From: Bradyrhizobium sp. B097 | GTDB lineage: Bacteria > Pseudomonadota > Alphaproteobacteria > Rhizobiales > Xanthobacteraceae | DNA: 64,000 nt | Assembly (NCBI RefSeq): GCF_038957035.1 | Contig: NZ_CP152412.1 | Coordinates: 3,592,501-3,656,500, forward strand | Direction of reading: 5' to 3' | Shown: positions 17,768-26,553 of the stretch, piece after piece | How positions within the stretch are numbered: the stretch's first letter is position 1 | How the letters are laid out: each line of letters starts with the position of its first letter | Notes under the pieces: model-generated | The model's database searches: none | Told to the model about the DNA's origin: nothing | Seen by the model: only the letters and a program-made list of their open reading frames with translations | Program-made: the position numbers and the translations under genes

Positions 17768-18078
17768 CCGTTGCCGCAGCGGAGCGGCCGCACCGCGTCC
17801 GTCTTCCTGCGCCCGCGCAGGTGGTGAAAGAGCAGGCTCGGATGTCGCGCGCAGCGCTTGCGGTGCGAAGCTGGAACTGTTGGGTTCCCGAAGTCCTTGG
17901 GCTCCCGAAGTTCTACGGTGCCGACGATGCGCATTTTGCTATTGCGTCCGGCGGCGCATTTGCATCTAACTTTAAGGACGCTGCCGCAGAGAATTCCGCC
18001 TTGCGGTCAAGCGTTTGGAATTTGTTTTTGATCCTGTGTTTGAGTGAGTATGCTGTGCGACCTTTGACGTTCCCGCAG
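17768..18078. other. Gap between cyclase and Crp/Fnr-like genes
   Basis: About 310 bases. A frame in register with the downstream regulator is open throughout, but its predicted residues show no family similarity and no ATG with a good ribosome site. The last 100 bases are more AT-rich (TTTGGAATTTGTTTTTGATCC) and probably hold the regulator's promoter. No hairpin with a T-run was seen. Confidence 0.45.
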
Positions 18079-18858
18079 GTGAGCATTTCCGGTGGAACTC
18101 GTAATCGCCTTCTCGCGACATTGTCGCAGGCGGATCTGGATCTCCTGAGACCCGAACTTGAGACCATTGCGCTCGAACAGGATGCAGTCCTGGCGCGCGC
18201 CGGTGACGAGATCGACTACGTCTTCTTTCCTCACAGCGGCGCGATCTTGTTGATGATCGACATGGCGGATGGGCAGACGGTCGCGACCGGTGTGGTCGGA
18301 TGCGAAGGAGCCGTGGGCAGTCTTTCGGTTCTCGGAGCCTCGCCGTCAGGCATTACCGCCGTCGTTCGTGCGGCTGGTACCGCCTCGCGGGTCCCGGCGG
18401 CGCGCTTTCATGCCGCTTTCGGCCGCAGTCCGGGGATTCGGCAGGCAATCCAGAAGCACGTCAGAGCGATGCTGATCCAGTTTCAGCTTGGCTCCGCTTG
18501 CAACGCGCTCCACCCGGTCGAGGCGCGGATGGCGCGCTGGCTGCTTCAGCTTCGCGACCGCGTCGACAGCGACGTTCTCCCGCTGACCCAGCACGCGCTG
18601 TCGCAAATCCTCGGCGTACGACGAACAACAGTAACCTTGCTGATGGGTAATCTGCGCAAGCGCGGTGCGATCAGGTCGGATCAACGAGGCCAGATCGAGA
18701 TCGACCGGGCGCGGCTATTGGCGGCGGCATGCGAATGCCATCGCATCATGCGTCTCGAGGCCGAGGAGATCTTCTCGGGTGACAAGGCTCGAGCTCGAGG
18801 AATGGCTCCGGCCGACGAGCTCCGCATCTCGGAAATCGAGGCGGACGACACCGTGTGA
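18079..18858 (+). CDS. Crp/Fnr-family transcriptional regulator
   Basis: A 259-residue regulator with a cyclic-nucleotide-binding-type beta-roll (about residues 25-140: DAVLARAGDEIDYVFFPHSGAI, then GCEGAVGSLSVLG) and a C-terminal winged helix-turn-helix (LTQHALSQILGVRRTTVTLLMGNLRKRGAI). The phosphate-binding Arg-Ser/Thr-Ala of true cAMP receptors is not evident, and the four Fnr-type N-terminal cysteines are absent, so the signal is unknown. GTG 18079 gives the usual 'SISGGTRNRLLATL' beginning of this Bradyrhizobium subgroup, but no clear ribosome site is seen and GTG 18055 is possible. It lies downstream of a nucleotide cyclase. Confidence 0.8.
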   Translation: MSISGGTRNRLLATLSQADLDLLRPELETIALEQDAVLARAGDEIDYVFFPHSGAILLMIDMADGQTVATGVVGCEGAVGSLSVLGASPSGITAVVRAAGTASRVPAARFHAAFGRSPGIRQAIQKHVRAMLIQFQLGSACNALHPVEARMARWLLQLRDRVDSDVLPLTQHALSQILGVRRTTVTLLMGNLRKRGAIRSDQRGQIEIDRARLLAAACECHRIMRLEAEEIFSGDKARARGMAPADELRISEIEADDTV

Positions 18859-18875
18859 GCGCGTTCCCGGCGCGA

Positions 18876-19073
18876 TCAGCTTGCTGGCCGCCGATCACGC
18901 TTCCGCGCGGAGGAGGATGCCGCCTCGAGCTTCGCAATCTCGCGCAGCACGTGCGCCGTCTCGCGCAATTCATTGCGCTCGGGGCCCGGCTTCAGCCGTC
19001 GTGCTTCATGGAGAAAGTCCTTGGCCTGCAGCAGCCAGGCAGACGTTTCCGTTGAGTTCTGCGCATGCGCCAT
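18876..19073 (-). CDS. Small conserved-looking protein, 65 aa
   Basis: A 65-residue, mostly helical, charged protein (LLQAKDFLHEARRLKPGPERNELRETAHVLREIAKLEA). The pattern of an Ala/Leu helix, a GPERNELRE turn and a second helix recalls short rhizobial proteins that occur in many copies, none with a known function. A clear GGAGGGACACC ribosome site precedes the ATG, which supports real translation. It is convergent with the Crp/Fnr-like gene, 17 bases from its stop, and is the last of three small minus-strand genes. Confidence 0.65.
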   Translation of the reverse strand: MAHAQNSTETSAWLLQAKDFLHEARRLKPGPERNELRETAHVLREIAKLEAASSSARKRDRRPAS

Positions 19074-19113
19074 GGTGTCCCTCCATCGCGATCATCAAGA
19101 GTGGTGGCCGGTT

Positions 19114-19329
19114 TCAGGCCGGTGAACCGGCGCTGCGGCGTCGCCGCACGCGGATGCTCGGCTCGTCGACCCAGGCGTCCCCAGCAAACCAGGCGTGATC
19201 GGCGCGGCAAAATGGGCAAGGGGTGCGCGAGAAGAACACCGTACTGCGTCGAAAGCTCTCGCGATCGGTTTTGATCCCGGTGGAGATCGCGTGCCCGGTT
19301 TGCGGACATTTGACCATGACCATGCCCAT
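19114..19329 (-). CDS. Small zinc-ribbon-like protein, 71 aa
   Basis: A 71-residue protein, MGMVMVKCPQTGHAISTGI, followed by FSRTPCPFCRADHAWFAGDAW. One cysteine near the N-terminus and the later CPFC pair with a nearby His suggest a small metal-binding fold. Similar short proteins are frequent in Bradyrhizobium and uncharacterised. A strong GGAGGGAGG ribosome site sits before ATG 19329. A longer upstream reading frame exists but lacks that site. The ATG at 19323, two codons in, is an alternative. Confidence 0.7.
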   Translation of the reverse strand: MGMVMVKCPQTGHAISTGIKTDRESFRRSTVFFSRTPCPFCRADHAWFAGDAWVDEPSIRVRRRRSAGSPA

Positions 19330-19545
19330 GTGAGCCTCCCTCCGATATTGTTTTTTTGCTCTTGCAGAAAAGCTCCGGCCGGTTGGATTGGCCTCAGGTC
19401 GGTGCGGGGTAGTTGGGGGCATCTCGCACCTGCGGCGGTTGACAGAGCATTGGGCAGTGGGGGCTGCATGCTCGTCACTGGGCTTTTTCCAACCGGCCAG
19501 ATTCCTCCTCAAACGAATCCTCGATGTGAGTTGAACGCCGCTTTT

Positions 19546-19695
19546 TCAGGCGGCTTGGCGAAGCACCTCGGCAAATCGTTTCCTGGCTGGTTCGCGGGCT
19601 TTCGTCACGCCCGTCTGGTCGAACGGGTGGCTCGACGACGGCATCTCGAAGAGACGCGTGCCCTTCACGGTGACTTTCATTTGGCTTTCGTTCAC
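19546..19695 (-). CDS. Very short ORF, 49 aa
   Basis: A GTG-initiated frame of 49 residues, too short for usual gene finders. It reads (V)NESQMKVTVKGTRLFEMP, then HPFDQTGVTKAREPARKRFAEVLRQAA. GGGAGG lies seven bases before the GTG. The composition is that of a real soluble protein rather than a GC shadow: balanced residues with a basic helical C-terminus. It belongs to the same run of small minus-strand genes as 19114-19329. Function unknown; a second start at the internal ATG six codons in is possible. Confidence 0.55.
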   Translation of the reverse strand: MNESQMKVTVKGTRLFEMPSSSHPFDQTGVTKAREPARKRFAEVLRQAA

Positions 19696-20025
19696 CGCAT
19701 AGCCTCCCGCTCAAGCGCAAGCATTCTCCGCAACGCTTGCCCGCGTCACGGGAGCAGACGCTCCGTGCTCGATTCAGATTTTTGAGTGAACTTCGATCCT
19801 GTCCCGAGCTTACTGTGCGGGACGAGGCCGAGACTGTCGGTTCGGTTTGCGACTCTCGCCGACAATTTTTTTTGAGAATGTCAACCCGAACGAACATGGG
19901 TTTATGGGGAGTGCTGTGCATAAGTGAATGCTGCCGTGAACAGCAGCGTGCCTTCTCCGGCGCGAGGTCGCGCAGATCACCCACATTGAGCGCGCTGCAA
20001 CAAGTGCTCGGTCAGCTGCCCAAAA
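19696..20025. other. Gap upstream of the small genes and after groEL
   Basis: About 330 bases, more AT-rich in the middle (GACAATTTTTTTTGAGAATG). A 62-residue plus-strand frame at 19878 has no ribosome site or recognisable composition and was not called. The stretch probably holds the promoter for the small minus-strand gene at 19546-19695. Confidence 0.4.
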
Positions 20026-20055
20026 CAAAAACCCCGGCATCGCTGCCGGGGTTTT
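20026..20055 (-). terminator. Intrinsic terminator of groES-groEL
   Basis: A perfect 8-bp stem CCCCGGCA-TCGC-TGCCGGGG is flanked by A-runs on the left, which read as a T-run for minus-strand transcripts, and TTTT on the right. It starts 32 bases after the groEL stop. Confidence 0.88.
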
Positions 20056-20086
20056 GCATTCCGTAAATTGCCTTGAGAGGCCGGAC

Positions 20087-21748
<1,662 letters not shown>

Positions 21749-21770
21749 TTACCTGGGAGGGAGGAGGCGC

Positions 21771-22085
21771 TTAGGCCGCCTTCTTCTTGGAAGCGGGGAC
21801 GTCGAGCACGCCCATGATGTCGCTTTCCTTCATGATCAGCAGGTCTTCACCGTCGATCTTGACCTCGGTGCCGGACCACTTGCCGAACAGGACGCGGTCG
21901 CCGACCTTGACGTCGATGGGGATCAGCTTGCCAGCTTCGTCGCGGCCGCCCGGGCCGACGGCGGTGATTTCGCCCTGCGAGGGCTTTTCCTTGGCACTGT
22001 CCGGAATGATGATGCCGCCAGCAGTCTTCTCTTCGGCGTCGATACGCTTGACCACGACGCGGTCGTGAAGCGGACGGAATTTCAT
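21771..22085 (-). CDS. groS: 10-kDa co-chaperonin GroES
   Basis: A 104-residue co-chaperonin that caps the GroEL ring. The N-terminal [25 protein letters not shown] and the mobile loop region ([13 protein letters not shown]), then [26 protein letters not shown], are typical. The C-terminal [10 protein letters not shown] is slightly longer than in Escherichia coli. AGGAGGACTGC lies just before the ATG. It is the first gene of the operon and has CIRCE-type repressor sites 45, 132 and 206 bases upstream. Confidence 0.97.
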   Translation of the reverse strand: MKFRPLHDRVVVKRIDAEEKTAGGIIIPDSAKEKPSQGEITAVGPGGRDEAGKLIPIDVKVGDRVLFGKWSGTEVKIDGEDLLIMKESDIMGVLDVPASKKKAA

Positions 22086-22129
22086 GCAGTCCTCCTAAAC
22101 GTTTGCGGATGCTGTAGATTTTTGGAGAG

Positions 22130-22156
22130 TTAGCAGTCCAGCCCGGCGAGTGCCAG
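22130..22156 (-). promoter_or_regulatory. CIRCE element (HrcA operator) of groES-groEL
   Basis: On the plus strand it reads TTAGCAGTC, nine bases, then GAGTGCCAG. This matches the CIRCE consensus TTAGCACTC-N9-GAGTGCTAA at 15 of 18 arm positions with the exact 9-base spacer. It lies 45 bases before the groES start, inside the expected leader. Confidence 0.85.
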
Positions 22157-22216
22157 ACCGACTGCGCAGGAGATAGGCCAAGCCTAGGCGGCGGGCAAGT
22201 GGCTCTAGCAGAAAAA

Positions 22217-22243
22217 TTGGCACTCGCGAATGGCGGCTGCCAG
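22217..22243 (-). promoter_or_regulatory. Second, degenerate CIRCE-like site
   Basis: TTGGCACTC, nine bases, then GGCTGCCAG. The left arm matches 8 of 9 and the right arm 5 of 9, with correct 27-bp geometry. It is about 87 bases upstream of the first CIRCE copy and may overlap the promoter. Confidence 0.45.
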
Positions 22244-22290
22244 GATCATTTCGGCATCCTTAATGCCGTCATCGGGGCCCACCGGAGCTA

Positions 22291-22317
22291 TTAGCAGATG
22301 CGGTAAGCTGCTGCTAA
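22291..22317. promoter_or_regulatory. Third palindrome with CIRCE spacing
   Basis: TTAGCAG and CTGCTAA are perfect 7-base arms that enclose 13 bases. The outer six bases on each side (TTAGCA, TGCTAA) equal the CIRCE ends and the total length, 27 bases, is the same, but the inner CTC/GAG are missing. It may be a weak operator or a decayed one, and could also serve the divergent usg gene. Confidence 0.4.
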
Positions 22318-22465
22318 CGCAAGAAATTTCAACAACCTATTAAACATTTAGGCTTGAGATGGGCTAGTCGCGTGCGTCACATTTGTATCATGTGAGCGCA
22401 TCCATTGCCGGTGGTCCGGCGGGGGTCGGCCGCCATGTGAATGCGCTCCGTCACAGGAGGTTGGC

Positions 22466-22756
22466 ATGGTCTCGCGAGTTGGTGGGGTTGTTTCCGACGA
22501 TTTCCGGAAGCAGTTGCTGGGGTATGGACTGACGACGGCGCAAATCCTGTACCGGATGCCGGATCATCCCTCGCTGCTGCAAACCTATGTCTGGCAGAAC
22601 TACGACCTGTTTCCGAAATTTCCGGCGCTGCGGGATTTCCTCGCCTTCTGGGAGGAAAAGCTCGAGGGCCCGCTGTTCTCGGTGACGGTGGCGCATTCCA
22701 AGCTGGTCAAGCCGGCCGAGCTGCGCGCCGTCGACGGCGTGTTCCGGCTGCATTGA
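22466..22756 (+). CDS. usg: Usg-family protein
   Basis: A 96-residue protein of the Usg family, a small alphaproteobacterial family of unknown function named for its place near tryptophan or histidine synthesis genes in some rhizobia. The core LLGYGLTTAQILYRMPDHPSLLQTYVWQ and the tail GPLFSVTVAHSKLVKP.. are typical of the family. ATG 22466 has a strong ACAGGAGG ribosome site. No amino-acid biosynthesis gene is adjacent here; it is divergent from groES and followed by a cupin gene. Confidence 0.88.
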   Translation: MVSRVGGVVSDDFRKQLLGYGLTTAQILYRMPDHPSLLQTYVWQNYDLFPKFPALRDFLAFWEEKLEGPLFSVTVAHSKLVKPAELRAVDGVFRLH

Positions 22757-22869
22757 TCCGTTGAAGGGGGCAAGGCAAGAGGGGCGCGGCGCGGCCTGCG
22801 CCTTTGCCCACCTCGCGCGGCGCGACTTGTGTTAGCCTTCATCAGTCACAAAAAGACGGGAGGCGAACA

Positions 22870-23448
22870 ATGGCCAAGAAGACGGCATCGAGATCTGCAG
22901 CCAAGACCGCGGTGAAGAAGAAATGGTCGGGGCTCGGCGCCGGCGCCAAGAAGTCGTCGGCGAAATCTTCCGCGCGCAAGACCATCAAGTCCAAGGGCCG
23001 CGTCACCGCGGTCAAGAAGAGCGCGCCCAAAGCGGCGACCAAGACAGCAAGCAAGGCGCGGCCGAAGCAGCGCATCGCCATCAGCCATCACCGCGAAGAG
23101 GATTTCAAGGCCGATGGGCTGCGCGCCTACGCCAAGTACCGCGACCTCGGCATTGCCGCAGCATCCCATGGTCTCGCGCAGGCGCATGTCATCCGGTTGC
23201 AGGGACCGTGCAACCCCGATGAGGTCTCGAAGCTGCACTTCCACGACGTCGAATTCCAGATGGTCTATGTGCTCAAGGGTTGGGTGAAGACCTACATGGA
23301 AGGCGAAGGCGAGACGCTGATGAAAGAGGGCAGCGCCTGGACCCAGCCCCCGCGCATCCGGCACATGATCCTGGACTACTCCGACGACGTCGAACTGCTG
23401 GAAGTGATCCTGCCGGCCGAGTTCAAGACGGTGGAGTTGAAGGCGTAG
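22870..23448 (+). CDS. Cupin-domain protein with histone-H1-like N-terminal tail
   Basis: A 192-residue protein in two parts. Residues 1-68 are almost only Lys, Ala, Ser, Thr and Arg, with repeated AAKTA / KKS / APKAA units like bacterial histone-H1-like tails, and would bind nucleic acid or polyanions. Residues 70-192 form a cupin fold: LHFHDVEFQMVYVLKGWVKTYMEGEGETLMKEGSAW, then QPPRIRHMILDYSDDVELLEVILP, with His residues placed for a metal ion. The start has GGGAGGCGAACA before ATG 22870. The combination suggests a metal-binding enzyme or sensor attached to DNA, but no partner is evident. A palindromic repeat follows nine bases after the stop. Confidence 0.8.
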   Translation: MAKKTASRSAAKTAVKKKWSGLGAGAKKSSAKSSARKTIKSKGRVTAVKKSAPKAATKTASKARPKQRIAISHHREEDFKADGLRAYAKYRDLGIAAASHGLAQAHVIRLQGPCNPDEVSKLHFHDVEFQMVYVLKGWVKTYMEGEGETLMKEGSAWTQPPRIRHMILDYSDDVELLEVILPAEFKTVELKA

Positions 23449-23456
23449 CCACGGGC

Positions 23457-23546
23457 CGTCATGGCCGGGCTTGACCCGGCCATCCATCCAGCTTCGCAAG
23501 AGTCGTCGTTGATCGATGGATGCCCGGGTCAAGCCCGGGCATGACG
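23457..23546. repeat. Intergenic palindromic repeat, CGTCATGGCC type
   Basis: Opens CGTCATGGCCGGGCTTGACC and closes with CGGGTCAAGCCCGGGCATGACG, each written here in parts because the arms fold on each other and also internally (GCCGGG..CCCGGC). It fills the space between the convergent cupin and nucleoside-transporter genes. A decayed relative lies at 35792-35874. Confidence 0.8.
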
Positions 23547-23568
23547 AGGTGGACTCGCTCCATCCGGG

Positions 23569-24825
23569 CTACGGCTGCGTCAGCATCCCCACGATCGCGC
23601 CCATCAGGCAGGTCGTCAGCGTCCCTGATACGACCGACTTCAGCCCGAGCGCGTTGATCTCGTCGCGCCGCCCGGGCGCCATGATGCCGAGGCCGCCGAT
23701 CATGATGCCGAGGCTCGCGAAGTTGGCAAAACCGCACATCGCGTAGAGCATGATCAGGCGCGAGCGCGGATCGAGCGCGTCGGGGCCGAGCTTCGAGAGG
23801 TCGACATAGGCGATCAGCTCGTTCAGCACGGTCTTGGTGCCCATCAGGCTTCCCGCCGTGATCGCCTGCGGCCACGGCAGGCCCATCAGCCAGCACACCG
23901 GCGCCATCACGTAGCCGAGCAGCCGTTGCAGCGAAATCTTCGCGCCGCCGACCTCCGGCAGCAGGCCGATGATCTTGTTCGCCAGATACACCAGCGCGAC
24001 CAGCACCAGCAGCATCGCGATGATGTTCATCAGCAGCTCGAGCCCGGCGGCGGTGCCCTTCACGATGGCGTCCATCGTCGAGGACACCTGAACATCGGGA
24101 TCGTCGAGCGACCCGCCGGTGCGCTTGTCGGAAGTCTCCGGCACCATGATCAGGCTCACCAAAATCGCGGCCGGCGCGCCGAGCACCGAGGCGATGACGA
24201 AATGCGCGGCGGCATCGGGAATCAACGGCGCCAGCAGTGTTGCGTAGAGCACCAGCACGGTGCCGGCGATCCCGGCCATGCCGCCGGTCATCACCAGAAA
24301 CAATTCGGAGCGCGTGAGCTGCGCCAGATAGGGGCGGATGAACAGCGGCGCTTCCACCATGCCGAGGAAGATATTGGCCGCGGTCGAGAGCCCGACCGCG
24401 CCGCCGACGCCGAGCGTGCGCTCGAGGATCCAGGCCATGCCGCGCACGACAGGCGGCAACACGCGCCAATAGAACAACAATGTCGTCAGCACGCTCATGA
24501 CCAGCACGATCGGCAGCGCCTGGAAGGCGAGGATGAAATCCGAGCCCGGTGCCTTGGGATCGAACGGCGCCGGGCCGCCGCCGACATAACCGAACACGAA
24601 GGCGGTGCCGGCGCGCGTCGCCGCCGCGATGGTGCCGACGGCATCGTTGATCGCGCCGAAGGCCTGCGTCACCAGCGGCACCTTGATCAGCACCAGCGCA
24701 GTCACGACAGTGACGACGAGCCCGATCGCGGCCTGCCGCAGCGACACCTTCAGGCGATTCTCGCTCAACGCCCAGGCGATCACGAGCAACGCCACCACGC
24801 CGAACGCCGATTGCAACTGCAGCAT
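23569..24825 (-). CDS. Concentrative nucleoside transporter (NupC/CNT family)
   Basis: A 418-residue inner-membrane symporter that imports nucleosides with protons or sodium. The order is N-terminal Nucleos_tra2_N helices, the gate region, and the C-terminal substrate-binding core with GTKTVLNELIAYV and the conserved YAMCGFANFASLGIMIGGLG. EAPLFIRPYL and STAANIFLGMVEAPLF are the CNT signature region. The start at 24825, with TGGGGGCG before it, excludes a low-complexity extension. Divergent from an MFS gene. It may supply purines for salvage with AMP nucleosidase and the phosphoribosyltransferase elsewhere in the window, but no link is visible. Confidence 0.9.
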   Translation of the reverse strand: MLQLQSAFGVVALLVIAWALSENRLKVSLRQAAIGLVVTVVTALVLIKVPLVTQAFGAINDAVGTIAAATRAGTAFVFGYVGGGPAPFDPKAPGSDFILAFQALPIVLVMSVLTTLLFYWRVLPPVVRGMAWILERTLGVGGAVGLSTAANIFLGMVEAPLFIRPYLAQLTRSELFLVMTGGMAGIAGTVLVLYATLLAPLIPDAAAHFVIASVLGAPAAILVSLIMVPETSDKRTGGSLDDPDVQVSSTMDAIVKGTAAGLELLMNIIAMLLVLVALVYLANKIIGLLPEVGGAKISLQRLLGYVMAPVCWLMGLPWPQAITAGSLMGTKTVLNELIAYVDLSKLGPDALDPRSRLIMLYAMCGFANFASLGIMIGGLGIMAPGRRDEINALGLKSVVSGTLTTCLMGAIVGMLTQP

Positions 24826-24941
24826 CACGCCCCCAAGAACCCTCGGGCGATTATGGGCAGGGGCCTCGCGCAGCGCAATGCTGTTGCGCGTTGATCCCGA
24901 ATCCATTGACAAGTTGCAGGGGCTCAGCCACGCAATCATGC

Positions 24942-26165
24942 ATGTCCTCCGCCACGCCGGCCGGTGCCCGCGATCTGCTCGGCCACAGACCGTTCCTGTT
25001 CTTCTTGTCGTCGCGCAGCCTGTCGCGCTTCTCCAGCCAGATCGGCGCGGTGGCGATCGGCTGGCAGATCTATGATCTGACTGGGAGCGCATTCGACCTC
25101 GGCATGGTCGGCCTGGTGCAGTTCCTGCCGACGGCGCTGCTGGTGTTCGTCGCCGGCCACGCCGCCGATCGCTTCGAGCGCAAGCGCGTGGTGCAGGCCT
25201 GCCAGGTGGCGGAGGCGCTGACCGCATTGTTTCTCGCCGGAAGCACATTCGCCTGCACCGTCTCCGAGATCCAGATCTTCGCTGCGACCTTCGTGCTCGG
25301 AATCGCCGGCGCGTTCGAGAGCCCGGCGACTGCCGCGCTGTTGCCGCTGATCGCGCCGCAAGGCGCGCTGCAGCGGGCGACCGCGATCTCGAGCGGCGCG
25401 GCGCAGGTCGCGACCATCACCGGACCAGCGCTCGGCGGCTTCGCCTACGCGCTGATGCCGAGCGCGCCCTATGGCATCATGATGGTGTTCTGGCTGTTCG
25501 GTGCGCTGCTGACCGGCGGCATCGGCCGGCTGCAGCAGGCGGCGGCGAAGAACGGCGAGGTGTCGGATGACCTGTATGCCGGCGTCACCTTCGTTCGCAG
25601 CAATCCGGCGATCCTCGGCACCATCTCGCTCGATTTGTTCGCGGTGCTGTTCGGCGGCGTCACCGCGCTGCTGCCGATCTATGCGCGCGATATCCTGCAA
25701 ACCGGACCGCTCGGCCTCGGCATCCTGCGTGCCGCGCCCGCGGTCGGTGCGCTCTTGATGACGATGGTGCTGGCGCGGCACACCATCAACCGCCGCGTCG
25801 GCATGCGGATGTTCCAGGCGGTGATCGTGTTCGGCTTAGCTACCGTGGTGTTCGCGCTGTCGCAATGGATGTGGCTGTCGGCGGTCGCGCTCGCGGTGCT
25901 CGGCGCCGCCGATACGATCAGCGTCGTGATCCGCTTCTCGCTGGTGCAACTGGCGACGCCGGACGAGATGCGCGGCCGCGTCGGCGCGGTGAACTTCCTG
26001 TTCATCAACGCCTCGAACCAGCTCGGCCAGTTCGAGAGCGGCGTCACCGCGGCGCTGCTCGGCGCCGTGCCATCGGCCGTGCTCGGTGGCGTCGCGACGG
26101 TCGCGGTCGCGCTGCTCTGGATGAAGCTGTTCCCGACGCTGCGGGATGTCGAGAAGCTGGAGTAG
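24942..26165 (+). CDS. MFS transporter (EntS/MFS_3 type exporter)
   Basis: A 407-residue major-facilitator protein with twelve predicted membrane helices. The N-terminal SLSRFSSQIGAVAIGWQIYDLTGSAFDLG and GHAADRFERKRVV (loop 2-3) mark the EntS-like branch, which contains siderophore and drug exporters. TPDEMRGRVGAVNFLFINASNQLGQFESG is also characteristic. ATG 24942 places the first helix about 18 residues in. It is divergent from the nucleoside transporter and followed by repeats. The substrate is unknown; no siderophore gene is close. Confidence 0.88.
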   Translation: MSSATPAGARDLLGHRPFLFFLSSRSLSRFSSQIGAVAIGWQIYDLTGSAFDLGMVGLVQFLPTALLVFVAGHAADRFERKRVVQACQVAEALTALFLAGSTFACTVSEIQIFAATFVLGIAGAFESPATAALLPLIAPQGALQRATAISSGAAQVATITGPALGGFAYALMPSAPYGIMMVFWLFGALLTGGIGRLQQAAAKNGEVSDDLYAGVTFVRSNPAILGTISLDLFAVLFGGVTALLPIYARDILQTGPLGLGILRAAPAVGALLMTMVLARHTINRRVGMRMFQAVIVFGLATVVFALSQWMWLSAVALAVLGAADTISVVIRFSLVQLATPDEMRGRVGAVNFLFINASNQLGQFESGVTAALLGAVPSAVLGGVATVAVALLWMKLFPTLRDVEKLE

Positions 26166-26181
26166 GGGCGTTCTCGCCACC

Positions 26182-26258
26182 CGTCATTGCGAGCGAAGCG
26201 AAGCAATCCATCTTGCCACACGCGGAGGCATGGATTGCTTTGCTTCGCTCGCAATGAC
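26182..26258. repeat. Intergenic palindromic repeat, CGTCATTGCGAG type
   Basis: Starts CGTCATTGCGAGCGAAGCGA and ends TCGCTCGCAATGAC, with an inner inverted pair GAAGCAATCCA / TGGATTGCTT around a short loop. Other copies are at 34805, 42378 and, split by an insertion sequence, 44088. Confidence 0.85.
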
Positions 26259-26418
26259 CGCAATTTCGGAATAATGGAAAAATATCGCTGATTTGCCCGA
26301 CGTGTCAAGTTGCCGTGTCGAACGCCGGTAGCTGCCGGCTACTTTGCATGGGGTTGTTTTCGATATTTTGGCCGTGGGCCTTGGAACGGCATGGCCGGGA
26401 CAAGCCCGCCGCGCGGTC

Positions 26419-26550
26419 TCGTGTCCCGGATGCGGTGCAGCGCGGAGCGGTGCGCCACAGAGCCGGGACCCATCTCATGGTACGACGGATCGAGCCTGGG
26501 CCCCGGTTCAGCAGCGCGTCATTGCATGCCGCGCTGCGCCCGGGGCACGA
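26419..26550. repeat. Intergenic repeat, TCGTGTCCCGGA type
   Basis: Starts TCGTGTCCCGGATGCGGTGC and ends GCGCCCGGGGCACGA, with inner GAGCCGGGACCC and GGGCCCCGGTTCAGC segments that pair. It belongs to a second Bradyrhizobium-type repeat family with different termini. It stops three bases before the SDR stop codon. Confidence 0.7.
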
Positions 26551-26553
26551 GAG

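Larger units (their letters stand above)
22157..22465. other. Divergent groES / usg regulatory region
   Basis: A 309-base gap without genes. It carries two further CIRCE-like dyads and, reading toward groES, a possible promoter TTGCCC...CTATCT upstream of the main CIRCE element. The right half is AT-rich (ATTAAACATTTAGG) and probably holds the usg promoter. Confidence 0.55.
26166..26553. other. Gap with two palindromic repeats
   Basis: About 390 bases between the convergent MFS and SDR genes. It contains the repeats at 26182-26258 and 26419-26550 and otherwise no gene or signal I can support. The AT-rich part near 26260-26300 (GGAATAATGGAAAAATATCGC) shows no obvious promoter role for either neighbour. 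Confidence 0.5.

Noticed and set aside
18024..18045. Possible FixK/Fnr half-dyad TTGATC before the Crp/Fnr-like gene
   Set aside because: Only one half (TTGAT) is present; the matching ATCAA half is missing at the right distance.
19475..19984. A 169-codon minus-strand frame
   Set aside because: Ser/Arg/Glu-rich without domains; the 49-residue frame at 19546-19695 in another phase has a better ribosome site and composition.
19878..20066. A 62-residue plus-strand frame before the groEL terminator
   Set aside because: It lacks a ribosome site and its 3' end is the groEL terminator hairpin itself.
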